This document shows, one piece after another, positions 1-9,471 of a DNA stretch of 64,000 nucleotides (position 1 is its first letter; each line of letters opens with the position of its first letter). The notes beneath the pieces were generated by a model. The model made no database searches and was not told the DNA's origin. It was given only the letters and a program-made list of their open reading frames with translations. The stretch spans positions 558,001 to 622,000 of the forward strand of contig NZ_JAACFU010000001.1 in the NCBI RefSeq assembly GCF_029051725.1, written 5' to 3'. A program made the translations under genes and the position numbers. The DNA comes from Bradyrhizobium sp. CSS354 (GTDB lineage Bacteria; Pseudomonadota; Alphaproteobacteria; Rhizobiales; Xanthobacteraceae).

Positions 1-1
1 C

Positions 2-550
2 CATGTGATCGATGCGACGCATCCCTTTGCCGCCGAGATGAGCCGCAATGCGGTCGCGGCATGCGCGGAAACCGGCACGCCGCTGATCGCGCTGGAGCGC
101 GCGCCGTGGGTGCAAGTGCTCGGCGACAACTGGATCGAAATTCCAGACGTCAACGCCGCGGTCGCCGCACTGCCCGAGGCGCCGGCAAATGTGTTCCTCG
201 CCATCGGCCGCCAGCACGTCGCACCGTTCGCGACCAAGCCGCAGCACGCCTACACGCTGAGATTCGTCGATCCGCCGGATGCGCCCCTGCCCTTTGCCGC
301 GGACGTCATCGTGTCGCGTGGGCCCTTCACGCTTGAGGGCGAATTGGAGATGATACGCAAACGCAGCATCACCTGGATCGTCGCCCGCAATTCGGGCGGC
401 GACGGCGCGCGCGCCAAGATCGACGCAGCCCGCAGGCTCGGCCTGCCCGTGGTCATGATCGCGCGACCGCAACTGCCGGAACGATTGCGGGTCGAGAGCG
501 CGGCCGAGATCATGCAGTGGCTCGGTCATCGGGCCTGCCTCGGCGCATAG
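2..550 (+). CDS. cobK: Precorrin-6A reductase CobK, 5' end missing
   Basis: Reduces precorrin-6A to precorrin-6B with NADPH in the cytoplasmic aerobic cobalamin pathway. The visible part begins inside the gene with the family motif VIDATHPFA at the left edge and runs about 180 residues; the family is about 250 residues, so roughly the first 70 residues lie outside the window. A GTG at position 5 is an internal valine, not a start. The motifs AIGRQH and ARNSGG also fit CobK. The gene is on the plus strand and its last 25 bases overlap the end of cobJ on the other strand. Identification is firm from motifs and context. Confidence 0.9.
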   Translation, partial: HVIDATHPFAAEMSRNAVAACAETGTPLIALERAPWVQVLGDNWIEIPDVNAAVAALPEAPANVFLAIGRQHVAPFATKPQHAYTLRFVDPPDAPLPFAADVIVSRGPFTLEGELEMIRKRSITWIVARNSGGDGARAKIDAARRLGLPVVMIARPQLPERLRVESAAEIMQWLGHRACLGA

Positions 551-1260
551 ACCCAGCGGCCGACGCGGCGTGTCTGCGAGTTGCCGACGATCACCAGCGT
601 GCGCATGTCGGCCATCTCGGGCGTCGCCTCGTTCAGCCTGACGGTTTCGATCTTTTCATCAGCGGCGCTGATCGCGCGCGCGAAGATCACGAGGCGCTCG
701 CCGCAGCCGGCCTCGTTCAGCACTGCGAGCGCACGGCCAAATCCTTCCGGCCGGCTCACTGAGCGCGGATTGTACATCGCAATGGCAAAATCGGCTTCCG
801 CGGCGAGCCGCAGGCGCTTCTCGATCACCGCCCACGGCTTGAGATTGTCGGAGAGATTGATCGCACAGAAATCATGGCCGAGCGGCGCGCCGGCGCGCGC
901 GGCAGCCGCCAGCATCGCAGTGACGCCGGGCAGCACGCGGATCGGCAGCTCCTGCCATTGCGGCGCCTGTTCGAGCGCCTCGAACACGGCGGAGGCCATC
1001 GCGAAGACGCCGGGGTCGCCGGAGGACACGATGACGACTTGCCCGCCTTCGGCCGCGAGCCGCAGCGCCTCGTTCGCGCGCTGCAGCTCTTCGCGATTGT
1101 CGGAGGGATGCAGCTTGAGTCCTGATCGCGGCGGCACGCGCGCGACATAGGGCGCGTAGCCCAGAATGTCGGTGGCGGCGGCAAGCGCGGCGGAGACCTC
1201 GGGCGTCACCAGCGCATCGCTGCCCGGCCCGAGGCCCGCGATGGTCAGCGTGCCCCTCAT
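526..1260 (-). CDS. cobJ: Precorrin-3B C17-methyltransferase CobJ
   Basis: SAM-dependent methyltransferase that methylates C-17 and drives ring contraction to precorrin-4. The 244-residue protein opens with the glycine-rich GLGPGS motif of the tetrapyrrole methylase fold and carries the SSGDPGVFAM substrate/SAM loop near residue 100. I chose the ATG at 1258-1260 because it overlaps the cobI stop by four bases (ATGA) and places the GLGPGS motif near the N-terminus; a longer in-frame extension to 1389 has no family resemblance. It is the last gene of the riboswitch-headed operon and converges on cobK. Confidence 0.94.
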   Translation of the reverse strand: MRGTLTIAGLGPGSDALVTPEVSAALAAATDILGYAPYVARVPPRSGLKLHPSDNREELQRANEALRLAAEGGQVVIVSSGDPGVFAMASAVFEALEQAPQWQELPIRVLPGVTAMLAAAARAGAPLGHDFCAINLSDNLKPWAVIEKRLRLAAEADFAIAMYNPRSVSRPEGFGRALAVLNEAGCGERLVIFARAISAADEKIETVRLNEATPEMADMRTLVIVGNSQTRRVGRWVYAPRQAR

Positions 1261-1988
1261 TCGGCGGCGTCCGGATGCCGGCCCTTGCCGTGCACGAGCA
1301 CGATCGCGAAATAGGGACAGTCGGCGGCATCGATCTCCGCGAGCCGCACCACGCGCTCGCCAGGCATGGTGCCGCGCTCGACCAGCCATGCGTCGTCCAA
1401 CCGTCCGGCGGACGCGAGCGCACGGCGCACCTTTGCGAGATTGCGCCCGGTCTTCATGATCACGAGCGCATCGGAATCGCGCATGCGGCGTTCGAGCTCT
1501 GCTTCGGCGAGCGTGCCCATGAGCACCGTCGTCACGTCATCACCGAGCGCGATCGGCTGTCCCACGCCGTTCCAGCAGCCGACCATGCCGGGAATGCCGG
1601 CGATCACCTCGATCTCGACGCGGCCCTGCAGGCGCGTGTGCAGATGCATGAAGGAGCCGTAGAAATATGGATCGCCCTCGCAGAGCACGACAACGTCGAC
1701 CGCGCGCGCCAGCCGCGCCAGTCGTTCAGCCCATTCATCGTAGAAGCCGGCCAACAGCTGGACGTATTCAGGACTGTCGAAGGCGATTTCCGTGGTGACC
1801 GGATACTCCATGGGATATTCGGTGACGTCGGCTGCCAGCATGCCCTCGACGATGCGGCGTGCCTGGCCGGGCCGTCCCTTCTTGCGGAAATAGGCGACAT
1901 GCCTCGCGCCGCGTACCGTGCGATCGGCGCGCACGCTCATCATATCGGGATCGCCGGGGCCGAGACCGCAGCAGATGATTCGTCCCAT
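1257..1988 (-). CDS. cobI: Precorrin-2 C20-methyltransferase CobI
   Basis: Methylates precorrin-2 at C-20 to give precorrin-3A using SAM. The 243-residue length is normal for the family. GLGPGDPD sits at residues 8-15 and the CEGDPYFYGSF loop lies near residue 105, both typical of CobI/CbiL. It follows cobH with a two-base gap and overlaps cobJ by four bases, so it is translated from the same operon. Nothing is unusual in the sequence. Confidence 0.95.
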   Translation of the reverse strand: MGRIICCGLGPGDPDMMSVRADRTVRGARHVAYFRKKGRPGQARRIVEGMLAADVTEYPMEYPVTTEIAFDSPEYVQLLAGFYDEWAERLARLARAVDVVVLCEGDPYFYGSFMHLHTRLQGRVEIEVIAGIPGMVGCWNGVGQPIALGDDVTTVLMGTLAEAELERRMRDSDALVIMKTGRNLAKVRRALASAGRLDDAWLVERGTMPGERVVRLAEIDAADCPYFAIVLVHGKGRHPDAAE

Positions 1989-1990
1989 CG

Positions 1991-2620
1991 CTATTCGCTC
2001 CGGCTCGCCAGCGCGTTCACGGCGGCGACCGTGATCGCGGAACCGCCGAGGCGGCCCTCAATCGTCAGTGCCGGCACCGGGGGATTGGCCATCAGCGCAG
2101 CCTTGGATTCGGCCGCGCCGACAAAGCCGACGGGACAGCCGATGATCGCCGCGGGCCGCGGGCAGTCCCGGTCCTCCAGCATGTTGAGGAGATGAAACAA
2201 CGCGGTCGGCGCATTGCCGATCGCCACGATCGCGCCGTCGAGATGCGGCCGCCATAGCTCCAAAGCCGCAGCCGAACGGGTGTTGCGCATGGACTGCGCG
2301 AGCGCGGGAACAGTCTCGTCGCCCAGCGTGCAGATGACGGCATTGGCGGCGGGAAGCCGCGCGCGCGTAATTCCTTCGGAGACCATGCGCGCGTCGCACA
2401 GGATCGGTGCGCCCTTCCGCAGGGCCGTGCGCGCGGCGACCGCCATGCCTGATGTGAAGCGGATATGCGCTTCGAGGCCGACCATGCCCGCGGCATGGAT
2501 CATCCGCACCACTACCTGCTCCTCGTCCGGCGTGAAGCGCGCAAGATCGGCTTCGGCCCGGATGGTCGCAAAGGACTGCCGGTAGATCGCCGCGCCGTCG
2601 GTCTCGTAAGTGTACGGCAT
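1991..2620 (-). CDS. cobH: Precorrin-8X methylmutase CobH
   Basis: Moves the C-11 methyl group to C-12, converting precorrin-8X to hydrogenobyrinic acid. The 209-residue protein has the RMIHAAGMV motif; His42 matches the catalytic histidine of the family (His43 in the Pseudomonas denitrificans enzyme). IGCPVGFVGAAESK in the C-terminal half is also a family signature. Its ATG shares one base with the cobG stop (TGATG), which indicates tight translational coupling. Confidence 0.95.
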   Translation of the reverse strand: MPYTYETDGAAIYRQSFATIRAEADLARFTPDEEQVVVRMIHAAGMVGLEAHIRFTSGMAVAARTALRKGAPILCDARMVSEGITRARLPAANAVICTLGDETVPALAQSMRNTRSAAALELWRPHLDGAIVAIGNAPTALFHLLNMLEDRDCPRPAAIIGCPVGFVGAAESKAALMANPPVPALTIEGRLGGSAITVAAVNALASRSE

Positions 2621-3783
2621 CAGTGCCCTCCCATCAGGATGGAGGGATCTCGGACAATGTCTTCGCGGTTCAATCCCCGCAGGATGGGCTCATCGCGTGT
2701 CGACCCACCGCGCACGAGATCGAAGCCTGCGCCGGTCGCGACCAGAGTGATGGCGGCCGCACCGGAATGGGCGCAGCCCTTGGCACAGCCGGAGACGTGG
2801 AGCCGTGCGGCCGCGCCGATGTTCGGCGCCAGGGCCGCGGCAAGGCCGCGGGTATCGGCATGCGCCTCGCGACAGCGTGGCGCACCGCTACAGGCGATGA
2901 CGCGCAGCGCAGGGTCGTAGGCCTCGGTGATCAGGCCAGTCGCATTCGGCATCGCGCGCTTGCCTTCGCTCAAAACCATCCGCCATGGCGTCATGCGCAG
3001 CGCATGTCCGCAACCGGCGAACTGGTCGAGTGTCGCATGCGCCATCTGTCCGAAGGCGACCCCGACCATCGCGCCTTGCGCATAGAGGCCGGGACGTGCC
3101 GCCGCCATGATCGGCGCCGGCTCGGCCTCCCCGCGCAATGCCTCCGGCAGGATTGCACCGGCGGCAAGATGCGCCGCCATCCGCCCCCGCCCGCCCCTGG
3201 CGCCGCCTGAGATCACGAACCAGTCGGCGAATGCGAGCGCGGTGGTCACAGCCTCGCCGCGTGCGACGGAGCGGCCGAGTTTGTCGCCATCGGCCCGCAC
3301 CAGCAGTCCGCCGGAACGATCGCGTTCGATCCGCACGTCCGCGGAATCGCCCGCAAGCACGCGTGAGGTGCCGTCATCGATGGCGAAGCCGAACTTGGTT
3401 GGAAGTTCGAGCGTGCTGTCGGCGAGCGCCTCCTCGAGTTCGGCAGCGAGCGATTGTGTTGCGTCTCCGGCACGCCAGAACGGCGTCACAAGGATGTTGC
3501 GACGGGATTCGGTGTCGGCGTCGGGGTCGAGCAGCGCCAGTTGCGCAAGGCCATCGAGCAACAGCCCGTGGCTGGTCTCGTTGACGCCCCTGATCTGGAG
3601 ATTGGCTCTGCTGGTCACGTCGATCAGGCCGTTGCCATGGCGTTCGGCGAGATGGGCCAATCCGGAGATTTGTGCCGCTTCGAGCCGTCCGCCGAACGGA
3701 CGCACGCGGACCACGAGCCCGTCGCCCGATTGCATCGGGCGCAGCGCGCCGGGACACCAGCCCTTGACCACGGAAGCGCTCAT
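2620..3783 (-). CDS. cobG: Precorrin-3B synthase CobG
   Basis: Oxygen-dependent enzyme of the aerobic pathway that converts precorrin-3A to precorrin-3B. The 387-residue protein is of the nitrite/sulfite reductase ferredoxin-like family. Four cysteines at 298, 304, 333 and 337 (CSGAPRC and SGCAKGC) are spaced as expected for its [4Fe-4S] cluster. Presence of CobG shows that the oxygen-requiring route is used. The ATG overlaps the cobN stop by four bases. Confidence 0.94.
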   Translation of the reverse strand: MSASVVKGWCPGALRPMQSGDGLVVRVRPFGGRLEAAQISGLAHLAERHGNGLIDVTSRANLQIRGVNETSHGLLLDGLAQLALLDPDADTESRRNILVTPFWRAGDATQSLAAELEEALADSTLELPTKFGFAIDDGTSRVLAGDSADVRIERDRSGGLLVRADGDKLGRSVARGEAVTTALAFADWFVISGGARGGRGRMAAHLAAGAILPEALRGEAEPAPIMAAARPGLYAQGAMVGVAFGQMAHATLDQFAGCGHALRMTPWRMVLSEGKRAMPNATGLITEAYDPALRVIACSGAPRCREAHADTRGLAAALAPNIGAAARLHVSGCAKGCAHSGAAAITLVATGAGFDLVRGGSTRDEPILRGLNREDIVRDPSILMGGH

Positions 3784-6700
3784 GACGCCTCCCGCAGCGC
3801 AGCCGCAATCGAATTGCGGCGCGTTCGCCAGAGCGAAGCTTCATGCAGGCGGGTGAAACAGGTCTCCATCGCGGCGAGCGCCGCCGGATTTTCGCGGGCC
3901 ATGAAGTCGCGGACGTCGTCATGGCCGAGGGTGGCATCGTAGTAGAGGTCGAACAGATGCGGCGGCACGGCGCCGGCCAGATGCGCGAAGGCGGCCATGT
4001 GCTCGAGCGTCGCGGTGATCTCGGCCGCCCCGCGAAAACCGTGGCGCATCATGCCGGCGATCCAGGCCGGGTTGGCCGCGCGCGCGCGGACGACACGGGA
4101 GATTTCCTCGGTCAGCGTACGCGCATGCGGCTGCTCGGGCCGCGTCGCATCGAGATGATAGAGCGATGGTCCTGCCGCGCCGAGATGGGCTGCGGCGGCC
4201 GCAATGCCGGCCTCATGCGCGGCATAGTCGGCCGCGAGCAGAAGATCGGTTTCCGGCAAATCCTGCACGTGAACAAAAGCATCGGCGGATGCGAGCCGCT
4301 TCTCGATACCGGCACGATCGAGCGTGATCTCGCCATCGGCCGAGAACGCCCATGACGATGCCGAGAGCCACGCTTCGCCGGCGGCGTGGCGCGTCTCGGG
4401 CGTGAAGGCGTCCGGGATTGCCGAGAGGCCGACGCCGTATTGTCCGGGACGCGGCGCGAACACGCGCGATGTACGATGGCGATAAGGATTCTCGTCGCCC
4501 TCGTCCTCGCGGGCGGACAGCGCCTCGGCTGCCGCCTCGAACAATTGCGCGAGGCCTGAGAAGACGTCGCGAAACAGGCCCGAGACACGCAGCGTGACGT
4601 CGATGCGGGGCCGGCTAAGCTCGGCAGGCGCGATGATGTCGTAGCCGGTCACACGGCCGGATGCGTGATCCCAGCGCGGCGCGAGGCCGGCCAGATGCAG
4701 CGCCAAGGCAAACTCCTCGCCTGCGGTGCGCATCGTCGCCGAGCCCCAGAGGTCGACGACAAGGCCCTTCGGCCAGTCGCCGTGATCCTGCAAATGACGA
4801 CGTAGCAATTCTTCCGCGAGCTTGACGCCTTGCGCATGCGCCGACGGCGTCGGCACCGCGCGCGGATCGACGGCAAAGAGATTGCGTCCCGTGGGCAGCA
4901 CGTCCTGGCGGCCGCGATAGGGTGAACCTGACGGCCCCGGCGCGACGCGCTGTCCTGCGAGCGCGGTCCGCAAAGCGTCGCGTTCCGCGTCGCCGCAGGC
5001 GCCACGGCCGAACACGTGCAGGCCGTCACCGAACTGGCTTTCCTTGAGATCACAGACGAAGCGGTCGATCCGCGGGATCGCTTCGGCCGGTGCGGCCGTT
5101 GCCTCGAGGCCAAGATCGTCTTCGAGGCCTGCCGCGCGTGCCTCGTCGCGGATCGCGGCGATCAGACGCTGGCGGCGGGCGGGATCGAGGCCATCGGCCG
5201 TCGAGTACTCGTCGAGGAGCTGTTCGAGCCTGCGCAGCCCGTCCGGCACCGCTGATGCTGCGAGCTGCGGCGGCAGATGGCCGATCGTGACCGCACCCAC
5301 GCGCCGCTTGGCCTGCGCGGCCTCGCCGGGATCGTTGACAATGAAGGGATAGATCACAGGCAAATCGCCGATCAGGGCTTCCGGCCAGCACGCCTGCGAC
5401 AGCGCCACGGATTTTCCGGGCAGCCATTCCAGCGTGCCGTGGGCGCCCATGTGCACGACGGCATCACAGCCCTGCTCCCGGAGCCAGAGATAGAACGCGA
5501 CATAGGCGTGGCGCGGCGTGCGGGCGAGATCGTGATAGTCGGCATCGCGCGTGGTCGAATCGCCACGCTCCGGCTGAACCGCGATGATCGACCGGCCGCA
5601 TTGAATCGCGGCGAAATGGAGCGCGCCGTCGCGACACCCCGGATCGGTTTCCGGCGCGCCCCAGGCTTGCGCGAGGTCATCCTGCAACACTTGCGGAACG
5701 TGCGAGAGCGCAGCGCGGTAATCGGCAACGCTCCAGCTCAAGGTCCGCTTGAGCAGCGTCTCGCCAAGCGCATGGACCGGATCGACATCGAAGCCGGCCT
5801 CCGCGAGGTCGGACACCAAAGCCTCCACCGAGGCCAGCGCATCGAGACCCACCGAATGCGCGATCTGATGCGGGCGGCCCGGATAGTTGGAGAGCACGAC
5901 TGCCATGCGCTTGTCGGCGGCCGGCTTCTCGGCGAGGCGACGCCAGGCCGCAACGCGCGCCACGACGGCATTCACGCGCTCCTCGTCGGGCCTGTGTGCC
6001 AGATGCGTAAATTGCAGATCGGGATCGCGCTCAGCCGCAGACTTGAAGCTCACGACGCCCGCAAACAGGCGGCCGTCGACTTCGGGCAGCACCACATGCA
6101 TCGCGAGGTCGCCGGGCGACAGGCCGCGGAGCGAGCTCGCCCAGTCCTCGCGCTGTGCCGTGGAGAGCGCGACCTGGAACACCGGGCAGGATGCGGCATC
6201 GAACGGCGTCGTGCCGTCGTCGCCCATCGCCGAGAACGCCGTCGCATTGACGATCGCGGCCGGAGGATTTTGCGCAAGATACGTGCGCAACCAATCCGCA
6301 ACGCCCGGGGCCTTCAGCGAGGTGACGAACACACCATGCGCGTCAAAGCCGCGCTCGCGCAGCGTCGCGATCAGCGCATCGATGGGGCCGGTATCCGCGG
6401 CGGTGAGGTAGGAGCGATAGAAGGTCACGAGCGCTCGCGGCCTGCCCTCACCCGACGCCGGCGCGGCAATGACGCCGCGCGCCGGATCATAAAAGCCCAT
6501 CTCGGGGACGGTCATCTCGCCGATGACCGGGCCGGCATAAAGGCCAGAGGCCAGCGCAAGCTGCGCGATCGCGGCTTGCGCTGCGACGGGGCCGCCGGTG
6601 TCGCAGAGCACCTTGAGCCGCCGCAGGGTCGAGACCGGCAGGGTCGAGTAGGCATCCAGCCGCGTATCGTCGCGGCCATCGGCCGGCAGCACGGCCAGCA

Positions 6701-7028
6701 CGATGCCGCGCTCCTTCGCCAGCTGCTGCAGGGCCGCGAGCCCATACGACCAATAGGACTCACCGCCGATCAGCCGTACGAGGATGCCGCGCGCCTGCGC
6801 CAGAGTGCGCTCGATATAGGTGTCGACCGAGAGCGGATGGCGGAGTTCTGCGAGATTGACAAGCCGAAGCGACGGCAGGCTGTCGCGGCCACGGCGCCAG
6901 CCGGCCGCGAACGCCGCCAGATCGGAATCCGAATACGAGAGCACCACGAGATCGGCCGGGTCCTGGCCGATGTCCCTTGGTATCGCGGTCTCCTCGAGAC
7001 CGCGGCTCTCGCGGAAGACGACGTGCAT
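3780..7028 (-). CDS. cobN: Cobaltochelatase large subunit CobN
   Basis: Large subunit of the ATP-dependent CobNST chelatase that inserts cobalt into hydrogenobyrinic acid a,c-diamide. The protein has 1,082 residues, shorter than the roughly 1,275 of the Pseudomonas denitrificans enzyme, but it keeps the family C-terminus (residues near 1030-1082, ending around LWRTRRNS) and the central VVHMGAHGTLEWLPGK motif near residue 525. It therefore looks complete rather than truncated. It shares one base with cobW upstream and four with cobG downstream. The AAA+ and VWA partners CobS and CobT are not in this window. Confidence 0.95.
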   Translation of the reverse strand: MHVVFRESRGLEETAIPRDIGQDPADLVVLSYSDSDLAAFAAGWRRGRDSLPSLRLVNLAELRHPLSVDTYIERTLAQARGILVRLIGGESYWSYGLAALQQLAKERGIVLAVLPADGRDDTRLDAYSTLPVSTLRRLKVLCDTGGPVAAQAAIAQLALASGLYAGPVIGEMTVPEMGFYDPARGVIAAPASGEGRPRALVTFYRSYLTAADTGPIDALIATLRERGFDAHGVFVTSLKAPGVADWLRTYLAQNPPAAIVNATAFSAMGDDGTTPFDAASCPVFQVALSTAQREDWASSLRGLSPGDLAMHVVLPEVDGRLFAGVVSFKSAAERDPDLQFTHLAHRPDEERVNAVVARVAAWRRLAEKPAADKRMAVVLSNYPGRPHQIAHSVGLDALASVEALVSDLAEAGFDVDPVHALGETLLKRTLSWSVADYRAALSHVPQVLQDDLAQAWGAPETDPGCRDGALHFAAIQCGRSIIAVQPERGDSTTRDADYHDLARTPRHAYVAFYLWLREQGCDAVVHMGAHGTLEWLPGKSVALSQACWPEALIGDLPVIYPFIVNDPGEAAQAKRRVGAVTIGHLPPQLAASAVPDGLRRLEQLLDEYSTADGLDPARRQRLIAAIRDEARAAGLEDDLGLEATAAPAEAIPRIDRFVCDLKESQFGDGLHVFGRGACGDAERDALRTALAGQRVAPGPSGSPYRGRQDVLPTGRNLFAVDPRAVPTPSAHAQGVKLAEELLRRHLQDHGDWPKGLVVDLWGSATMRTAGEEFALALHLAGLAPRWDHASGRVTGYDIIAPAELSRPRIDVTLRVSGLFRDVFSGLAQLFEAAAEALSAREDEGDENPYRHRTSRVFAPRPGQYGVGLSAIPDAFTPETRHAAGEAWLSASSWAFSADGEITLDRAGIEKRLASADAFVHVQDLPETDLLLAADYAAHEAGIAAAAAHLGAAGPSLYHLDATRPEQPHARTLTEEISRVVRARAANPAWIAGMMRHGFRGAAEITATLEHMAAFAHLAGAVPPHLFDLYYDATLGHDDVRDFMARENPAALAAMETCFTRLHEASLWRTRRNSIAAALREAS

Positions 7029-8092
7029 CAGATTCCAGTTCCTGAAAGACCAAGTCCTGAAATACCAAGTCCTGCCCTGATCGCGGCCTCGTCGATATCG
7101 CCATGCTCGCCGATCACGACGAGCTTTGATTGCCTCGCACCTGCGCCCCAGGGCTTGTCGAACTGGTGGCGCACGCGCTCGCCGACCGCTTGCAGCAAGA
7201 GGCGCATCGGCTTGCCTTCCACCGCGATGTAACCCTTGACGCGCAGCACATTCTGCTCCCGCGCCAGACGCTGGACGGATGCAACCAGCGTGTCGATATC
7301 GGTGACCTCAGGAAGATCAATCACGACGGAGGCAAAATCGTCGTGGTCGTGATCCTCCTCGCCGTCATGATGCGAGGGACGCGCGGCGAGATCGTTCTCG
7401 GCGGCAGCACCGAGGCCGAGGATGAGGCGCGCGTCGATCGCACCGTCGGTGATCGCCAGCATCGGCACGCGGCGCGACATCTCGGCGGTGATCGCCGCCT
7501 TGGCCGCTTCGAGGCCTGCCGCGCCCGCAAGATCCGCCTTCGTCAGCAGCACGATGTCGGCGCAGGCAATCTGGTCCTCGAACACTTCCGACAGCGGGGT
7601 CTCGTGATCAAGATTTTCATCGGCCGCGCGCTGCGCCTCGACGGCGTCAGGGTCGGGCGCGAAACGGCCGGCGGCGACAGCTTCGGCGTCGGCCAGCGCG
7701 ATGACGCCATCGACCGTGATGCGCGAACGGATCTCCGGCCAGTCGAACGCCTTCAGCAGCGGCTTGGGCAGCGCCAGGCCCGAGGTCTCGATCAGGATAT
7801 GATCGGGCCGCACCGGCCGCGACAGCAGCTTCTCCATGGTCGGAATGAAATCGTCGGCGACGGTGCAGCAGATGCAGCCATTGGCGAGCTCGATGATGTT
7901 CTCTTCTGGGCAATTCGCATCGGCGCAGGATTTCAGAATCTCGCCATCGACGCCCTCGCTGCCGAACTCGTTGACGAGCACCGCGAGCTTCTTGCCGTTG
8001 GCATTGGCAAGCAGATGCTGGATCAGCGTGGTCTTGCCTGAGCCGAGAAAGCCGGTGACGACCGTGACCGGGACTTTTGCGAGCGAATTCAT
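7028..8092 (-). CDS. cobW: CobW, cobalamin-pathway GTPase metallochaperone
   Basis: G3E-family GTPase thought to deliver cobalt to the CobN chelatase. The 354-residue protein has Walker A GFLGSGKT at residues 14-21, the metal-binding GCICC motif with cysteines 73, 75 and 76, a TKAD guanine motif near 184, and a His/Asp-rich stretch (SHHDGEEDHDHDD, about 240-252) typical of the family. The chosen ATG overlaps the stop of the upstream gene by four bases. Being directly upstream of cobN supports a role in cobalt supply. Confidence 0.95.
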   Translation of the reverse strand: MNSLAKVPVTVVTGFLGSGKTTLIQHLLANANGKKLAVLVNEFGSEGVDGEILKSCADANCPEENIIELANGCICCTVADDFIPTMEKLLSRPVRPDHILIETSGLALPKPLLKAFDWPEIRSRITVDGVIALADAEAVAAGRFAPDPDAVEAQRAADENLDHETPLSEVFEDQIACADIVLLTKADLAGAAGLEAAKAAITAEMSRRVPMLAITDGAIDARLILGLGAAAENDLAARPSHHDGEEDHDHDDFASVVIDLPEVTDIDTLVASVQRLAREQNVLRVKGYIAVEGKPMRLLLQAVGERVRHQFDKPWGAGARQSKLVVIGEHGDIDEAAIRAGLGISGLGLSGTGI

Positions 8093-8472
8093 TCGGCGGC
8101 CTCCGGCACGACGGCCAAGGGGAGAATGGGGGGAATGCGGGCAAGCGACTGCTTGCGGAAGATCTCCGGGCGGCTGCGCCAGGGCACGAGGCCGTCGGAC
8201 GCGGCCGCATAGGCCGCGGCGCCCGCGACCACGTCGCTCGCATTCGCATCCGACAGACGGCCATAGACATAGGACCAGCGGCCGGGCGCGCTGAGCGCGA
8301 CCGAGCAACCCTGGTTGCATGCAGACAGGCATTCGACGGGAACCACGCTGACACCGTCGGGCACGCCGGCCTCGAGGATCGCACCATGCAGGCGCTTGCC
8401 GGGCGTCGTCTCGCCCTCGCCAAGCGTCTGGCCGGCGCGGCAGGTGATGCAGACATGAAGTGTGACGGTCAT
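8089..8472 (-). CDS. DUF1636 protein, probable metal-binding partner of CobW
   Basis: Small 127-residue protein of the DUF1636 family, often found beside cobW; its biochemical role is not established. Five cysteines stand out: C8 and C11 (CITC) and C48, C52, C56 (CLSACNQGC). This resembles thioredoxin-fold [2Fe-2S] ferredoxins, so metal or cluster binding is likely by inference. It is the first gene after the cobalamin riboswitch. The ATG at 8470-8472 is preceded by GGAAGAA, and an upstream repeat can pair across that site. Confidence 0.85.
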   Translation of the reverse strand: MTVTLHVCITCRAGQTLGEGETTPGKRLHGAILEAGVPDGVSVVPVECLSACNQGCSVALSAPGRWSYVYGRLSDANASDVVAGAAAYAAASDGLVPWRSRPEIFRKQSLARIPPILPLAVVPEAAE

Positions 8473-8503
8473 CGCTTCTTCCAGAATAAACAGCGGGAAG
8501 CGA
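8472..8503 (-). promoter_or_regulatory. Hairpin covering the ribosome-binding site of the cobW operon
   Basis: In mRNA sense, TCGCTTC (8503-8497) is complementary to GAAGCGA (8478-8472), which includes the A of the start codon and lies beside the GGAAGAA ribosome-binding site. The seven-pair stem would hide the start. It lies about 80 nt downstream of the riboswitch aptamer and is a plausible expression platform acting on translation. The pairing is visible; its switching role is inference. Confidence 0.5.
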
Positions 8504-8579
8504 AGAGGCCCACGAACCGTTCTTGCGAAGGCCCGTTTCCCCGTCGCGGAACACCCCGTCCGCCGGTCCAAAATCGTCC

Positions 8580-8772
8580 GCGTTGGCAGGTCTCCCGGCT
8601 TGCGGAGCAGGGTTTCCCCTTCGATCCCCGCCTTCCCGATCCCCAGGGGATCAGTGGCTTCGGGCATCTCTCCGGTCACGGTCGCGGGGGCGGCTGCATT
8701 TTGGAACCAAATCTTGCCGATTCGGACCCTATCGCATTCCCTCTTCGCCTGTCGTAGGACAGGAACCAACGC
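8580..8772 (-). promoter_or_regulatory. Cobalamin (AdoCbl) riboswitch
   Basis: In the minus-strand leader of the cobW operon, all the conserved cobalamin-aptamer blocks occur in order: AAGAGGGAAT, GCCGCCCCCGCGACCGTGA, GCCACTG followed by CGGGAAGGCGG, and the B12 box AGCCGGGAGACCTGCC (8600-8585). GCGTTGG (8772-8766) pairs perfectly with CCAACGC (8586-8580) to close P1, which defines the ends. By family knowledge, it lowers expression of the downstream genes when adenosylcobalamin is plentiful. Its 5' end is only about 53 bases from the cobO start on the other strand. Confidence 0.95.
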
Positions 8773-8825
8773 CGGGCCACCATTTGCCCCCGACCGCCTC
8801 TTGTCAAGCCGAAGGACCCCGTCCG

Positions 8826-9461
8826 ATGACGTCAGAACCGGATACCCAGACGGCCGACGAAACCGACGCCCGCCACGCCTCCAAAATGGCGAAGAAGAAG
8901 GTCGCCCGCGACAAGATCATGGCGACCAAGAGCGGCGAAAAGGGCCTCATCATCGTCCACACCGGCGCCGGCAAGGGCAAGTCCTCCTCAGCCTTCGGCA
9001 TGATCGTCCGCTGTGTCGCCCACGGCTTCCCCTGCGCCGTCGTGCAGTTCATCAAGGGTGCCTGGGATACCGGCGAGCGCCGCATGCTGACCGGCCATTT
9101 CGGCGACCTCTGCCAGTTCCACGCCATGGGCGAAGGCTTTACCTGGGAGACGCAGGACCGCGCCCGCGATATCGCCGCCGCGCGCGCCGGCTGGGAGAAG
9201 TCCAAGGAGCTGATCCTCGACCAGAATCTCCGCATGGTCGTGCTCGACGAGATCAACATCGCGCTGCGCTACGACTATCTAGACATCGCGGAGGTCGTCG
9301 AATTCCTGACGACCTCGAAGCCGCCGATGACGCATGTCGTGCTCACCGGACGCAACGCCAAGGACGAGCTGATCGAGGTCGCTGATCTCGTCACCGAGAT
9401 GACGCTGGTCAAGCATCCCTTCCGCTCCGGCATCAAGGCGCAAGCCGGCGTCGAGTTCTAA
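8826..9461 (+). CDS. cobO: Cob(I)yrinic acid a,c-diamide adenosyltransferase CobO
   Basis: Transfers the adenosyl group from ATP to the corrinoid cobalt. The 211-residue protein of the CobA/CobO/BtuR type has the P-loop [10 protein letters not shown] at residues 45-54 and the family segment [16 protein letters not shown] lysine-rich N-terminal tail of about 38 residues precedes the core, as in other CobO proteins. It is divergent from the riboswitch operon, and cobQ follows ten bases downstream, so the two probably form one transcript. No riboswitch precedes it on its own strand. Confidence 0.95.
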   Translation: MTSEPDTQTADETDARHASKMAKKKVARDKIMATKSGEKGLIIVHTGAGKGKSSSAFGMIVRCVAHGFPCAVVQFIKGAWDTGERRMLTGHFGDLCQFHAMGEGFTWETQDRARDIAAARAGWEKSKELILDQNLRMVVLDEINIALRYDYLDIAEVVEFLTTSKPPMTHVVLTGRNAKDELIEVADLVTEMTLVKHPFRSGIKAQAGVEF

Positions 9462-9471
9462 GAAACTCGCG

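Noticed and set aside
5277..7232. 651-codon open frame antisense to cobN
   Set aside because: It is His/Arg/Gly-rich with no recognisable domain, as expected for the reverse frame of a GC-rich gene; cobN is unambiguous here.
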